Shown here one piece after another: positions 1 to 7,352 of a stretch of DNA of 29,806 nucleotides. The stretch covers positions 1-29,806 of the forward strand of contig CBDUMS010000038.1 in the NCBI GenBank assembly GCA_965368405.1. The letters run 5' to 3'. This DNA is from S012-113 sp965368405. Its GTDB lineage: Bacteria > Bacteroidota > Bacteroidia > Cytophagales > Cyclobacteriaceae. A program made the position numbers and the translations under genes. The number at the start of each line of letters is the position of its first letter. The stretch's first letter is position 1. A model generated the notes under the pieces. It was not told where the DNA came from, made no database searches, and worked only from the letters and a program-made list of their open reading frames with translations.

Positions 1-523
1 GCAAGGGATTGCCATCGATACCGTAATACCAAGTAAACTCTTTATTAAGACTGATAAATATTTCGAAATCATCCTCGTCGTTTAGCTCCTGCTGAGCTAA
101 GCGTTCTGCTAATGCTATTGGGTAGGCTACGCTTCGTAAAGGCGCACCTATAAAATTTGCTTCATAGCTACCCGGACGAGCAGAACCCAGAACTCTATCT
201 TCTAAACTAACCCAGTTGATATATACCTTTATTGGTATTTCGGTAGTAATTATGGATGACCAGATATCGGTCGCAAAATCTATTGTAGTGTTGGCGGCAG
301 AGGGCACATCGATTAATGTAAGCTCAAAAATATTCTCTCCATCGAGCCTTCCCTCCTGTAATTCCCTTATTAGGTCCGCTTCAATTTCAATTTTAGAGCT
401 TTCCACTTTATTGCTTGTATGACAAACAATAGGCGCTGTGCTATACGATATATGCTGCCCGACCACTGGCATGAAACTGCTAATGCCCCAAAGTAGTAAA
501 CCTATATTTAATAGTTTTTGCAT
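1..523 (-). CDS. Secreted metalloprotease-like protein, N-terminal part (cut by window start)
   Basis: An open frame runs on the minus strand from the ATG at 523 to the window edge, giving about 174 residues. It starts with a signal peptide (MQKLLNIGLLLWGISSFMPV, cleavage near VVG-Q). The mature part has a run resembling a family of secreted bacterial proteins that place a zinc-protease HExxH motif just downstream. The resemblance includes an 'A-DIWSS' helix, 'IPIKVYINW', 'LGSARPG', 'YPIALAERLA' and finally 'WYYGIDG'. In that family the next block is usually a 'LHE-GHGLGF' motif, which would lie outside the window. The protease assignment is therefore inference from the N-terminal pattern. 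Such proteins in Bacteroidota are often T9SS cargo, but the C-terminus is not visible. The gene lies 60 bp downstream of arfB on the same strand and has a candidate promoter box of its own. Confidence 0.6.
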   Translation of the reverse strand, partial: MQKLLNIGLLLWGISSFMPVVGQHISYSTAPIVCHTSNKVESSKIEIEADLIRELQEGRLDGENIFELTLIDVPSAANTTIDFATDIWSSIITTEIPIKVYINWVSLEDRVLGSARPGSYEANFIGAPLRSVAYPIALAERLAQQELNDEDDFEIFISLNKEFTWYYGIDGNPL

Positions 524-541
524 GAAAGTTATTAATTCGGA

Positions 542-549
542 CAAAAGTA
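542..549 (-). promoter_or_regulatory. Candidate Bacteroidota -7 box (TAnnTTTG)
   Basis: Read on the minus strand the sequence is TACTTTTG, an exact match to the Bacteroidota primary-sigma -7 consensus TAnnTTTG. It lies 18 bp upstream of the ATG at 523. A TTG triplet on the minus strand (576-574) sits 24 nt further upstream, longer than the usual spacing of about 19-21, so the -33 element is weak. It would give the secreted protein gene a start independent of arfB. Transcript mapping would settle it. Confidence 0.35.
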
Positions 550-583
550 TTAATAAAGTATAAACGATCAGCTCAATTATACG

Positions 584-997
584 CTAATCTGTTTTCCTAC
601 GCTGTTGTTTTTTATCACTTAACCGTTTTTTAGCCTCCAACCGCTTTCTTACAGAAGCTCTTGTCGGCTTTGTCGGCCTTCGGGATTTCGGCTTGTAGAA
701 TCCTATTTTTAAGGCCTTCTCAAGTTTTTCCAGGGTATTAGCCTTATTTTGAGCCTGAGACCTGGAAGACTGATCCGAGATTATTAAGATTTTATCCTTA
801 TTGATGAGAGAGCTAAGTTTCTCAAGAATCACTTGTCGTTCCTCATCGCTTAAAGCTTCTGATTTTTGAAGATTCCAACGCAGGATCACTTTCGTATTGG
901 TTTTATTAACATGTTGCCCTCCGGGCCCACTACTCTTAGCAGCACTAAAAACCAGCTCTTGCTGAATGAGATTAATAAGACGATCAACCTTTTTCAT
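584..997 (-). CDS. arfB: Alternative ribosome-rescue factor ArfB (peptidyl-tRNA hydrolase)
   Basis: This is a 137-residue class-I release-factor-like protein. ArfB (YaeJ) enters ribosomes stalled without a stop codon, hydrolyses the peptidyl-tRNA and releases the chain, acting in the cytoplasm. The sequence shows the catalytic GGQ motif at residues 26-28 in the context SSGPGGQHVNK. No codon-recognition domain is present. A strongly basic tail of Lys/Arg-rich residues (about 105-137) is the part that, in E. coli ArfB, threads into the empty mRNA channel. The length matches the family (about 140). The start is the ATG at 997. No tmRNA gene is visible in the window to say whether this is the primary or a back-up rescue route. 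Confidence 0.95.
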   Translation of the reverse strand: MKKVDRLINLIQQELVFSAAKSSGPGGQHVNKTNTKVILRWNLQKSEALSDEERQVILEKLSSLINKDKILIISDQSSRSQAQNKANTLEKLEKALKIGFYKPKSRRPTKPTRASVRKRLEAKKRLSDKKQQRRKTD

Positions 998-1195
998 TAG
1001 TTACAATCTTAGAAAATACAGACATCCGAAAACTCGGTGTTAACCTCACAAGAGTTGATCTTGCGAGTTGAAATCATCAACTAGAAATCCGAAATCAGGT
1101 TCCATTTCTTTGAATACCACTAATTAAAAGAAAATGAGATACTGCTGAAGAAGATTTCATAGTTTTGAATTAATAAAACAAATTTAGTGAGTTAA

Positions 1196-1735
1196 ATGAC
1201 TAAAGAGGAAGCAAAAGACATTCTGCATTCAATGACCAAGGGAGAGAGCTTACTAAGACACGCTCGAAGTGTTGAGCTCGTTATGGAGGCATACGCAGAA
1301 AAATATAATGAAGACCCTACAGAGTGGGGTGTCACTGGCATGTTGCATGACGCCGACTACGAAGCATGGCCTGATGAACATCCTAACCGAATAGTAAGGC
1401 TGCTGGAGGATATGGGTGAAGATAAGATTGCGCATGCGATCTCAGCCCATTATACGCACTGGAATGTCCCCCATAACTCGATCCTGGATAAAGCACTTTT
1501 AGCATGCGATGAGTTAACCGGTTTTATTATCGCTTGTTGTCACGTAAGGCCAGAAGGAATTTCTACACTAACACCAAAATCTGTTAAAAAGAAGCTTAAA
1601 AGTGCCGGATTTGCAGCTAAAGTAGACAGAGGTGAAATAAACGCTGGTGTTGAGCTTCTGAATGTAGAGCTAACCGAACATATTCAGTTTATTATTGATG
1701 TGCTAAAAAAGTATAAGGAAGAATTGAGCATTTAA
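1196..1735 (+). CDS. HD-domain hydrolase
   Basis: This 179-residue cytoplasmic protein belongs to the HD phosphohydrolase superfamily. The metal-binding signature is visible as His22 (LLRHARSVE), the His51-Asp52 pair (GMLHDAD), a histidine cluster around 80-88 (AHAISAHYTHW) and Asp105 (LLACDELTGF). This H...HD...D order is the usual HD arrangement. It matches a widespread small single-domain group annotated only as HD-domain protein, with no known substrate. No partner domain (RelA, c-di-GMP, nucleotidyltransferase) is fused. The 3' end faces the next gene tail to tail with only 3 bp between the stop codons, so no terminator fits. The substrate cannot be inferred from context. Confidence 0.85.
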   Translation: MTKEEAKDILHSMTKGESLLRHARSVELVMEAYAEKYNEDPTEWGVTGMLHDADYEAWPDEHPNRIVRLLEDMGEDKIAHAISAHYTHWNVPHNSILDKALLACDELTGFIIACCHVRPEGISTLTPKSVKKKLKSAGFAAKVDRGEINAGVELLNVELTEHIQFIIDVLKKYKEELSI

Positions 1736-1738
1736 GGA

Positions 1739-1975
1739 CTAGCGAATTCGCTTTTGCCATTCTATCTCCCGCTGTTCACGACTAATTCTTTCTTTAACTT
1801 TAGGATCAAAAATAACCTGGTTAATTTCGCCCCTTGATGTTAAATGATATTCATTGCAATCATTACAGAGATAGAAGTTCACTGCTGGCCGAGCAAAATT
1901 AATATGCGATCGAATTAATGCCTCTTCAGCTTCACGTTCGTCGAAATAGCACTTTTTACCTGTAATACAGCTCAT
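1739..1975 (-). CDS. Small conserved zinc-finger-like protein
   Basis: This is a 78-residue soluble protein with four cysteines, Cys3, Cys9, Cys37 and Cys40, the last two in 'YLCNDCNEYHLTS'. The pattern of an N-terminal 'K-CYFDEREAEEA' segment followed by 'C-x2-C-x2-H' recurs in small bacterial and phage proteins. It suggests a single zinc site of two Cys pairs, perhaps helped by the histidine. The C-terminal third is charged and likely helical (many Glu/Arg/Lys). I do not recognise a function. Nucleic-acid binding is only a guess from fold type and charge. The stop codon lies 3 bp from that of the convergent HD gene. Confidence 0.65.
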   Translation of the reverse strand: MSCITGKKCYFDEREAEEALIRSHINFARPAVNFYLCNDCNEYHLTSRGEINQVIFDPKVKERISREQREIEWQKRIR

Positions 1976-2066
1976 GGAATACTTTATGTACAGTTAGAGA
2001 CCCTTAAAGATATTTAAATATAGTCAGTTATCTAAAAGGGAATGTAACTGTGAAGTTATAAGTTTA

Positions 2067-2074
2067 TAAATTTG
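2067..2074 (+). promoter_or_regulatory. Candidate Bacteroidota -7 box (TAnnTTTG)
   Basis: TAAATTTG is an exact match to the TAnnTTTG consensus and lies about 60 bp upstream of the glycosyltransferase ATG at 2136, implying a 5' leader of roughly 55 nt. I see no convincing TTTG -33 element at the right distance, so this is tentative. Confidence 0.35.
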
Positions 2075-2135
2075 GCGTCCTAAGAATTCAGTATTATGCT
2101 CACCCAACTACTCCTCCTATTTTAGCAGGCTCATT

Positions 2136-3299
2136 ATGAAAAGTAACCTTACCGTTGGATTTCTTACCGCAACTGACCCGAGAGATAAAAAAAGTTGGTC
2201 AGGGATTCATTATAGAATGTATAAGGCTCTTATGGAGGAATTTGATCATGTAGTACCACTTGGGCCTCTCCAACTGACAAAGTTGCAAAAAGTTTGGTTG
2301 TGGCTTAGGTTAACAATAACATCACTTCTACATAAGCTAGTATATTTTAAGCGTTTTAATAAATACCATAATCATTTTAGGAGCAAACTCTACGGTAGGT
2401 ATTTTGATGAACAACTTAATAAACTGAAGCTAGATGTCATTTTCGCACCCACAGCTTCGGTCGAAATAGCTCATCTTACTACTAAAACACCAATTTGCTA
2501 CTTTTCGGACACCTCTTTTGAGCAGTTCAGCAATTATTATCAAAGCTTCACCAAATTTTCTAAATCTTCGAAACGAGAAGGTAATGAAATCGAACAGCTT
2601 GCGATTAAAAAAGCTGCCGCTCAAGTGTACCCATCTAATTGGGCCCTTGAATTCTCAAAATCATACTATATGGCATCCAATCCACAATTAGTTAAAATGG
2701 GTGCTAATATTGATGAAGTAACTAACGACCAAGTGTTGAAGAAAAGCTTTGATTCTACCTTAGAACTGCTGTTTATTGGAGTCGACTGGGCACGAAAAGG
2801 AGGAGATCTTGTACAAGAAATACTAGAATTAATAAGCAATGAAAATCTTGACATTCATCTCACCGTAATTGGTTGTACTCCACCGTTTTCTCATAAACAG
2901 ATGACCGTTATTCCATATTTGGATAAGAACATCCCTTCAGAAATGGCTAGATTTAATAAAATCCTTAGTACTGCACATTTATTTCTTATGCCCACACGAG
3001 CCGAATGCTATGGAATAGTTTTTTGTGAAGCAAATGCTTTCGGGCTTCCTGTAATTACAACGGCAACGGGCGGCACAACTGCTATTGTAGAAAATGGCAC
3101 TAACGGTTATGCTCTTCCTTTAGATGCCGAAGCCGAAGAATACTTTAAAATTCTGGAAAGACTAAATACTGATCGATCAATTCTCAAAGAGTTATCTATC
3201 AAGTCATTCGAGAAATATAAAGCCGAGCTTAACTGGGGTGTATGGGCACAAAATATTCGTATTATTTTAACTAGCATCACTAATAGAAATGTCTCGTAG
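2136..3299 (+). CDS. Family GT4 glycosyltransferase
   Basis: This 387-residue cytoplasmic or membrane-associated GT-B enzyme would transfer a sugar from a nucleotide donor to an unidentified acceptor. The N-terminal acceptor domain (about 1-190) has 'WSGIHYRMYKAL', the glycine-containing loop typical near the start of GT4 enzymes. The C-terminal donor domain (about 205-385) has 'LLFIGVDWARKGGDLV' and the retaining-GT EX7E motif Glu290-Glu298 (ECYGIVFCE). This is followed by 'ANAFGLPVITTATGGT' and 'NGYALP'. A basic hydrophobic stretch around 50-75 could be a membrane contact. It stands alone, without other polysaccharide genes, so a specific product (LPS, glycolipid, protein glycan) cannot be named. 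Its last 11 bp overlap the start of the small zinc-ribbon gene, suggesting translational coupling. Confidence 0.9.
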   Translation: MKSNLTVGFLTATDPRDKKSWSGIHYRMYKALMEEFDHVVPLGPLQLTKLQKVWLWLRLTITSLLHKLVYFKRFNKYHNHFRSKLYGRYFDEQLNKLKLDVIFAPTASVEIAHLTTKTPICYFSDTSFEQFSNYYQSFTKFSKSSKREGNEIEQLAIKKAAAQVYPSNWALEFSKSYYMASNPQLVKMGANIDEVTNDQVLKKSFDSTLELLFIGVDWARKGGDLVQEILELISNENLDIHLTVIGCTPPFSHKQMTVIPYLDKNIPSEMARFNKILSTAHLFLMPTRAECYGIVFCEANAFGLPVITTATGGTTAIVENGTNGYALPLDAEAEEYFKILERLNTDRSILKELSIKSFEKYKAELNWGVWAQNIRIILTSITNRNVS

Positions 3300-3456
3300 T
3301 ATAAAACAGAAAGAGTGCCCATCCTGTGCCATGATGATTGATAGTTCGGCAAAAGTTTGTCCTATCTGCCAATATGAATACCCACGCCCTAAGCTTGCCT
3401 ATCAAATTATTGCCATCATTCTAATACTGCTTTTCATTGGTTTTTTTGTTTTGTAA
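3289..3456 (+). CDS. 55-residue zinc-ribbon membrane protein
   Basis: ATG at 3289 to TAA at 3454-3456 encodes 55 residues and overlaps the end of the glycosyltransferase gene in another frame. The N-terminal half is a treble-clef-like zinc ribbon, with two CPxC knuckles at Cys10/Cys13 (ECPSCAM) and Cys24/Cys27 (VCPICQY) spaced by ten residues. The C-terminal half (about 36-55) is one hydrophobic transmembrane helix ending at the stop codon. The topology would be a cytoplasmic zinc ribbon on a C-terminal anchor. Proteins of this shape are common in Bacteroidota but uncharacterised. The coherent domain structure in so short an ORF argues that it is real. Coupling to the upstream GT4 gene is inferred from the 11-bp overlap. 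Confidence 0.75.
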   Translation: MSRSIKQKECPSCAMMIDSSAKVCPICQYEYPRPKLAYQIIAIILILLFIGFFVL

Positions 3457-3570
3457 GAGCTTGCTAATCTAAATTCTTGAATAGACTTGATTCACGGGTA
3501 CTCTGCTCCTGTAAAAATGCTTTTAATATTAAGTTTAACGACTTACTTTTAAGAATACCTCCATACCTCG

Positions 3571-5742
3571 ATGTACAGGTTCTATTTTCTTGTGGTATTT
3601 GCACTTATTTATTCGGCTGGGATGGCCCAGGAGTTTATACGACCTCAATTTGAAGCAGGAAAAGTAGTTGATAAGATAACTCTCGATGGTGATTTAAGAG
3701 AGCAATCCTGGCAGAATGCGCCTGTTCTAAGCCATTTAAAAACTACAGTACCTATTGAGGGTGGATCGCCTACTGCCAGAACAGAAATAAGAGTTTTAGC
3801 GGAGGCCAAATTCCTTTACATCAGCATAATCTGTCATGACCCAGAACCTGGTCGCATTGTTAGCTTTTCTAAGCTGCGAGATGTCGACCTTGAAAATGAA
3901 GACCATATTCGCATAGTCATGGACCCTTTTCTTGATGGACAATCGGGTTATATTTTTGCCGTAAACCCAAGTGCTGCAAGATATGACGCCCTGGTTAGTA
4001 ACCGTGGCGAATCGGAGAATAAAAACTGGGATGCCGTTTGGGAAGCAAAGTCTCTAATCGGTGAACATGGATGGACAACCGAAATAAAAATACCAATTCA
4101 AAGTATTAGTTATAAGAAAGGTATAACGGAATGGGGGTTTAATGTTGAACGTAGGATACAGCGGCTTCAAGAAACAATCCGTTGGTCTAATGTAAGACGC
4201 GATCAATGGTTTATTCAAACGAGTAGAGCGGGGCTACTAACAGATTTACCCGAATTTAGTTTTGGAGTTGGCACTAATATCCGTCCATCGGTAGTTGGGA
4301 ATTATACAGAAACGGGCCCGGCCTCCGCGGAGGGTATAGCGCAAGATTTCAGCTTTCAGCCAAGCCTGGACATAAATCAACGAATTGGGCCCAATATCGT
4401 AACCTCCTTAACCGTGAACACCGACTTTGCCGAAACAGAGGTGGATAGTAGGCAGACAAATTTGACACGGTTTCCACTGTTTTTCCCAGAAAAAAGAAGC
4501 TTCTTCCTGGAGGGTTCTGACATCTTTGAATTTGGTTTTGGGCTAAGTAGAAACCTTATCCCATTTTTTAGTAGAAGAATTGGTCTGTATGAAGGGAACC
4601 AGGTACCCATAATTCTTGGCGGTAAAGTTAACGGCAGAATAAACCGAACAGCATTTGGTGGATTGGTCATGGGTACCGATGCGGTTAATAATGGTGATAT
4701 AGCAATACCGAATGCGCAGATGGGCGTGGTGAGGGTAAGGCAAAATGTGCTTAAGGAGTCTACTGTTGGCTTTATAGCGACTGCAGGAGACCCCATAGGA
4801 AGACAGGGAAGCTATTTAGGAGGAGCTGACTTCACCTACCAAACAACTAGCTTTAAAGGGAATAAGAATATGCTGATTGGTGCCTCCTACCTTTATACCG
4901 ATCGTGACGATCTATCTGGCGATCAGACAGCGTTTTCTTTTAAATTCGATTACCCCAACGATTTATGGGACATTGCGCTAACCTATATACGAATTGGCGA
5001 CTCCTTCGACCCATCGCTCAGCTTCGTGCCACGGAAAGCCATGAATAACTATCGAATTGGAGCAACATATGCTCCCAGACCAGACTGGGGATGGTTACGG
5101 CAGATGAGAAATCAGTTGTTTATTACTTATGTAACGAATCTAAAAGGCGATTGGGAGTCGTATCGGGTTTTTACTGCACCGATAAACTGGCGTTTTGAAA
5201 GTGGTGATCGGTTTGAGGCCAATATTGTGCCGACTGGAGAGGTACTGCCCGCAGACTTCGATATAGCAGATGAGGTAATTATTCCAGCTGGAGAGTACAA
5301 TTTTATGCGGTACAGGCTTGAGGTAGAATTTGCAGCCAAACGAAGGTTAAATGGACAGTTTAGCTGGTGGTTCGGCAGTTTTTATAATGGCACATTAGAC
5401 ACTTATGAATTATCCTTAAACTGGAATCCCTTTAATATATTAACCTTCGAGTTTAATGGGATAAGGAATATCGGTGAACTTCCTTACGGTAATTTCGATC
5501 AACTGTTGGTGGGTGGTAGAGTGAGGTTTAATATTACCCCAGATCTTCAGCTGAACAGCTTCGTTCAATATGACACTGATTCTAAATCAATTGGCATTAA
5601 TACAAGGCTAGCCTATATCTTCTTACCCTTGGGCGACATATTTATTGTATACAATTACAACACAACTCAGGATTTAAATAGCGAATGGCAACTTGCAGGC
5701 AATCAGTTGATTATAAAGACAAGATATACATTTAGACTATAA
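3571..5742 (+). CDS. DUF5916 outer-membrane protein with CBM9-like domain
   Basis: This 723-residue exported protein has a signal peptide at residues 1-20 (MYRFYFLVVFALIYSAGMAQ). It is followed by a carbohydrate-binding-module-9-like beta-sandwich (about 32-215), recognisable from 'ITLDGDLREQSWQNAP' and the later 'WTTEIKIPI' and 'GFNVERRI'. The remaining part (about 230-723) is the DUF5916 domain with its hallmark 'FFSRRIGLYEG' near residues 332-342. Alternating aromatic/polar strands and a C-terminal 'RYTFRL' suggest an outer-membrane beta-barrel. The length is typical of the family. Its function is unknown, and the ligand cannot be read from the sequence. It is 29 bp upstream of the IorA-like gene on the same strand and may be co-transcribed, although no functional link is evident. 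Confidence 0.9.
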   Translation: MYRFYFLVVFALIYSAGMAQEFIRPQFEAGKVVDKITLDGDLREQSWQNAPVLSHLKTTVPIEGGSPTARTEIRVLAEAKFLYISIICHDPEPGRIVSFSKLRDVDLENEDHIRIVMDPFLDGQSGYIFAVNPSAARYDALVSNRGESENKNWDAVWEAKSLIGEHGWTTEIKIPIQSISYKKGITEWGFNVERRIQRLQETIRWSNVRRDQWFIQTSRAGLLTDLPEFSFGVGTNIRPSVVGNYTETGPASAEGIAQDFSFQPSLDINQRIGPNIVTSLTVNTDFAETEVDSRQTNLTRFPLFFPEKRSFFLEGSDIFEFGFGLSRNLIPFFSRRIGLYEGNQVPIILGGKVNGRINRTAFGGLVMGTDAVNNGDIAIPNAQMGVVRVRQNVLKESTVGFIATAGDPIGRQGSYLGGADFTYQTTSFKGNKNMLIGASYLYTDRDDLSGDQTAFSFKFDYPNDLWDIALTYIRIGDSFDPSLSFVPRKAMNNYRIGATYAPRPDWGWLRQMRNQLFITYVTNLKGDWESYRVFTAPINWRFESGDRFEANIVPTGEVLPADFDIADEVIIPAGEYNFMRYRLEVEFAAKRRLNGQFSWWFGSFYNGTLDTYELSLNWNPFNILTFEFNGIRNIGELPYGNFDQLLVGGRVRFNITPDLQLNSFVQYDTDSKSIGINTRLAYIFLPLGDIFIVYNYNTTQDLNSEWQLAGNQLIIKTRYTFRL

Positions 5743-5771
5743 TAAAACGATCTTTCAATTTATATTAAACA

Positions 5772-7352
5772 ATGAAAGAAGCATCAGCCTTAATTACTAC
5801 CGAAGAAGCCCTAACCCGAGCCATAATCGACTCGAATACTGCATTGGCTACCGGCTATCCCGGTTCTCCTGCGGGAGGTATAATTACCAAATTACTAAAG
5901 GAAAAATCCTATGTTGGCGATGTTCACTGGAGCGTAAATGAGAAGATCGCACTTGAAAAAGCTGTAGGTGTAGCCATTAATGGCGGGAGCTCTGTTGTAT
6001 GTGTTAAATCCGTAGGATTAAACGCCATGATAGACCCCTTAACTGTTGTAAACCTCACTCCGTTTGATGGTGGTAGTATGGTAATTATCGTTGGTGATGA
6101 TCCGGGTGCATATGGATCACAAAATGATCAAGATAGCCGATCATTAGCAACATTCCTTAATCTTCCCTGGTTCGAGCCAACCTCAGTACAACATGCCTTC
6201 GATCTGTATAATATGGCTATTCAGTTATCAAAAGTATTTGGGCTTCCCATATTTCTGCGTTTAACAAGGTATATGGCTGATCTAAGGCAAAATATACAGC
6301 TAAGGAAGTCAATACTGCCCGATATTAAAGTGTCGAACAGATCAATAAGTTTGCCCAGATACGTACCTGCTCCGGCGAATGCAGTATCTAAAGCGAAGGA
6401 ATTAAATAAAAGAATTCTGCGATTTCAAGGTCTACTTGATAAACTTGAAATTAATAAAAGTATCGATAATCACAAGCAAGAAGGAATTATTGCCTGTGGC
6501 GCATTAGGGCATAAAATAAGCACCCTTTTACCTCAGTCAGAACTACCTGAAAGTGCAGATATACTTATACTCGCATCGATATTCCCTCTACCGATACAGA
6601 AGATCGAAACTTTCTTTGAAAGTAAGAAACAAATACTGGTATTGGAAGAAAACACACCCTATATATTCAATAGTTGCAAAGTGATTTCCCTTCAAACGGG
6701 TTATCATAAAATAGAATGGCACCACCTAGCCATTCCTGGGGAGACAAGTAAAATTGATATTGGCAGTTGTATTAATTCTTTCTTTAGAAAGCCGGTAGTT
6801 GATTTGTCTATTATATCAGAAGTACCGTTTAAATCAAGTGGGAATTGTCTAAAAAGCCGATATGATGAGGTTTTAGATCTTTTCGATAAAGTTGCTATTA
6901 AGGAGAATTTGGTATTAAAGTATTATGGCGATCCTGGCTGTTTAGTTTCCGTTTATGATCGACTGTACGCCAAATATGCAATGGGAGGTTCGATCTCAAC
7001 AGTCTTCGGGGCAAATATCATGACTAAGGATAATGATACCATTAATGTAGCCTTTATAGGTGATTCTGGCTTATTTCATTCCGCTCTAAACGCATTAATA
7101 GATGCGCAATGGTACAATCGTAACTTGGCCATGGTGCTGCTTAATAATAATTATGCGTTAACTACTGGCTCACAATACCATCCAGGAAGCAATGCAAGAA
7201 TTAATTATAAAACACTATTTGCCAGTTGTGGAGTTGAAAAATATAAAAAAATCAATCTAGATGAGACACAAGATCAACAAACTGATGCAATACAACAATT
7301 TCTTAATACAGAAGGTGTCAGAATACTTGAAATAGAGATTTTCAACCCCTAA
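5772..7352 (+). CDS. IorA-like 2-oxoacid:ferredoxin oxidoreductase alpha subunit lacking the ferredoxin domain
   Basis: This 526-residue thiamine-diphosphate enzyme is similar along its length to the indolepyruvate:ferredoxin oxidoreductase alpha subunit. That enzyme oxidatively decarboxylates aryl-2-oxoacids to acyl-CoA. Domain I (about 1-190) has 'GYPGSPAGG', the conserved cofactor glutamate in 'VNEKIALEKAVG' (Glu57), 'GLNAMIDPL' and 'DDPGAYGSQNDQDSR'. Domain II (about 235-335) carries 'EGIIACGALG' and 'LVLEENTP'. The ThDP domain (about 365-526) has Gly430-Asp-Ser...Asn458-Asn-Asn, 'GDSGLFHSA' and 'YHPGSN'. IorA normally ends in two [4Fe-4S] clusters, but this protein stops before that cysteine-rich tail. 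No IorB (gamma) gene lies nearby. It may use another electron carrier or have a non-oxidative activity. The last 4 bp overlap the convergent flavoprotein gene. Family assignment is firm, substrate is not. Confidence 0.85.
   Translation: MKEASALITTEEALTRAIIDSNTALATGYPGSPAGGIITKLLKEKSYVGDVHWSVNEKIALEKAVGVAINGGSSVVCVKSVGLNAMIDPLTVVNLTPFDGGSMVIIVGDDPGAYGSQNDQDSRSLATFLNLPWFEPTSVQHAFDLYNMAIQLSKVFGLPIFLRLTRYMADLRQNIQLRKSILPDIKVSNRSISLPRYVPAPANAVSKAKELNKRILRFQGLLDKLEINKSIDNHKQEGIIACGALGHKISTLLPQSELPESADILILASIFPLPIQKIETFFESKKQILVLEENTPYIFNSCKVISLQTGYHKIEWHHLAIPGETSKIDIGSCINSFFRKPVVDLSIISEVPFKSSGNCLKSRYDEVLDLFDKVAIKENLVLKYYGDPGCLVSVYDRLYAKYAMGGSISTVFGANIMTKDNDTINVAFIGDSGLFHSALNALIDAQWYNRNLAMVLLNNNYALTTGSQYHPGSNARINYKTLFASCGVEKYKKINLDETQDQQTDAIQQFLNTEGVRILEIEIFNP

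Noticed and set aside
216..422. 68-residue plus-strand ORF at the left end
   Set aside because: It lies opposite the secreted metalloprotease-like frame, which has a signal peptide and family-like blocks. The plus frame has none.
1179..1186. Minus-strand TAAATTTG box as an arfB promoter
   Set aside because: It is nearly 180 bp from the arfB start and the TTG -33 candidate is about 25 nt away, longer than the usual spacing. It falls in the leader of the HD-domain gene.
4377..4796. 139-residue minus-strand ORF inside the DUF5916 gene
   Set aside because: It is the shadow of a well-supported DUF5916 frame and shows no recognisable motif.
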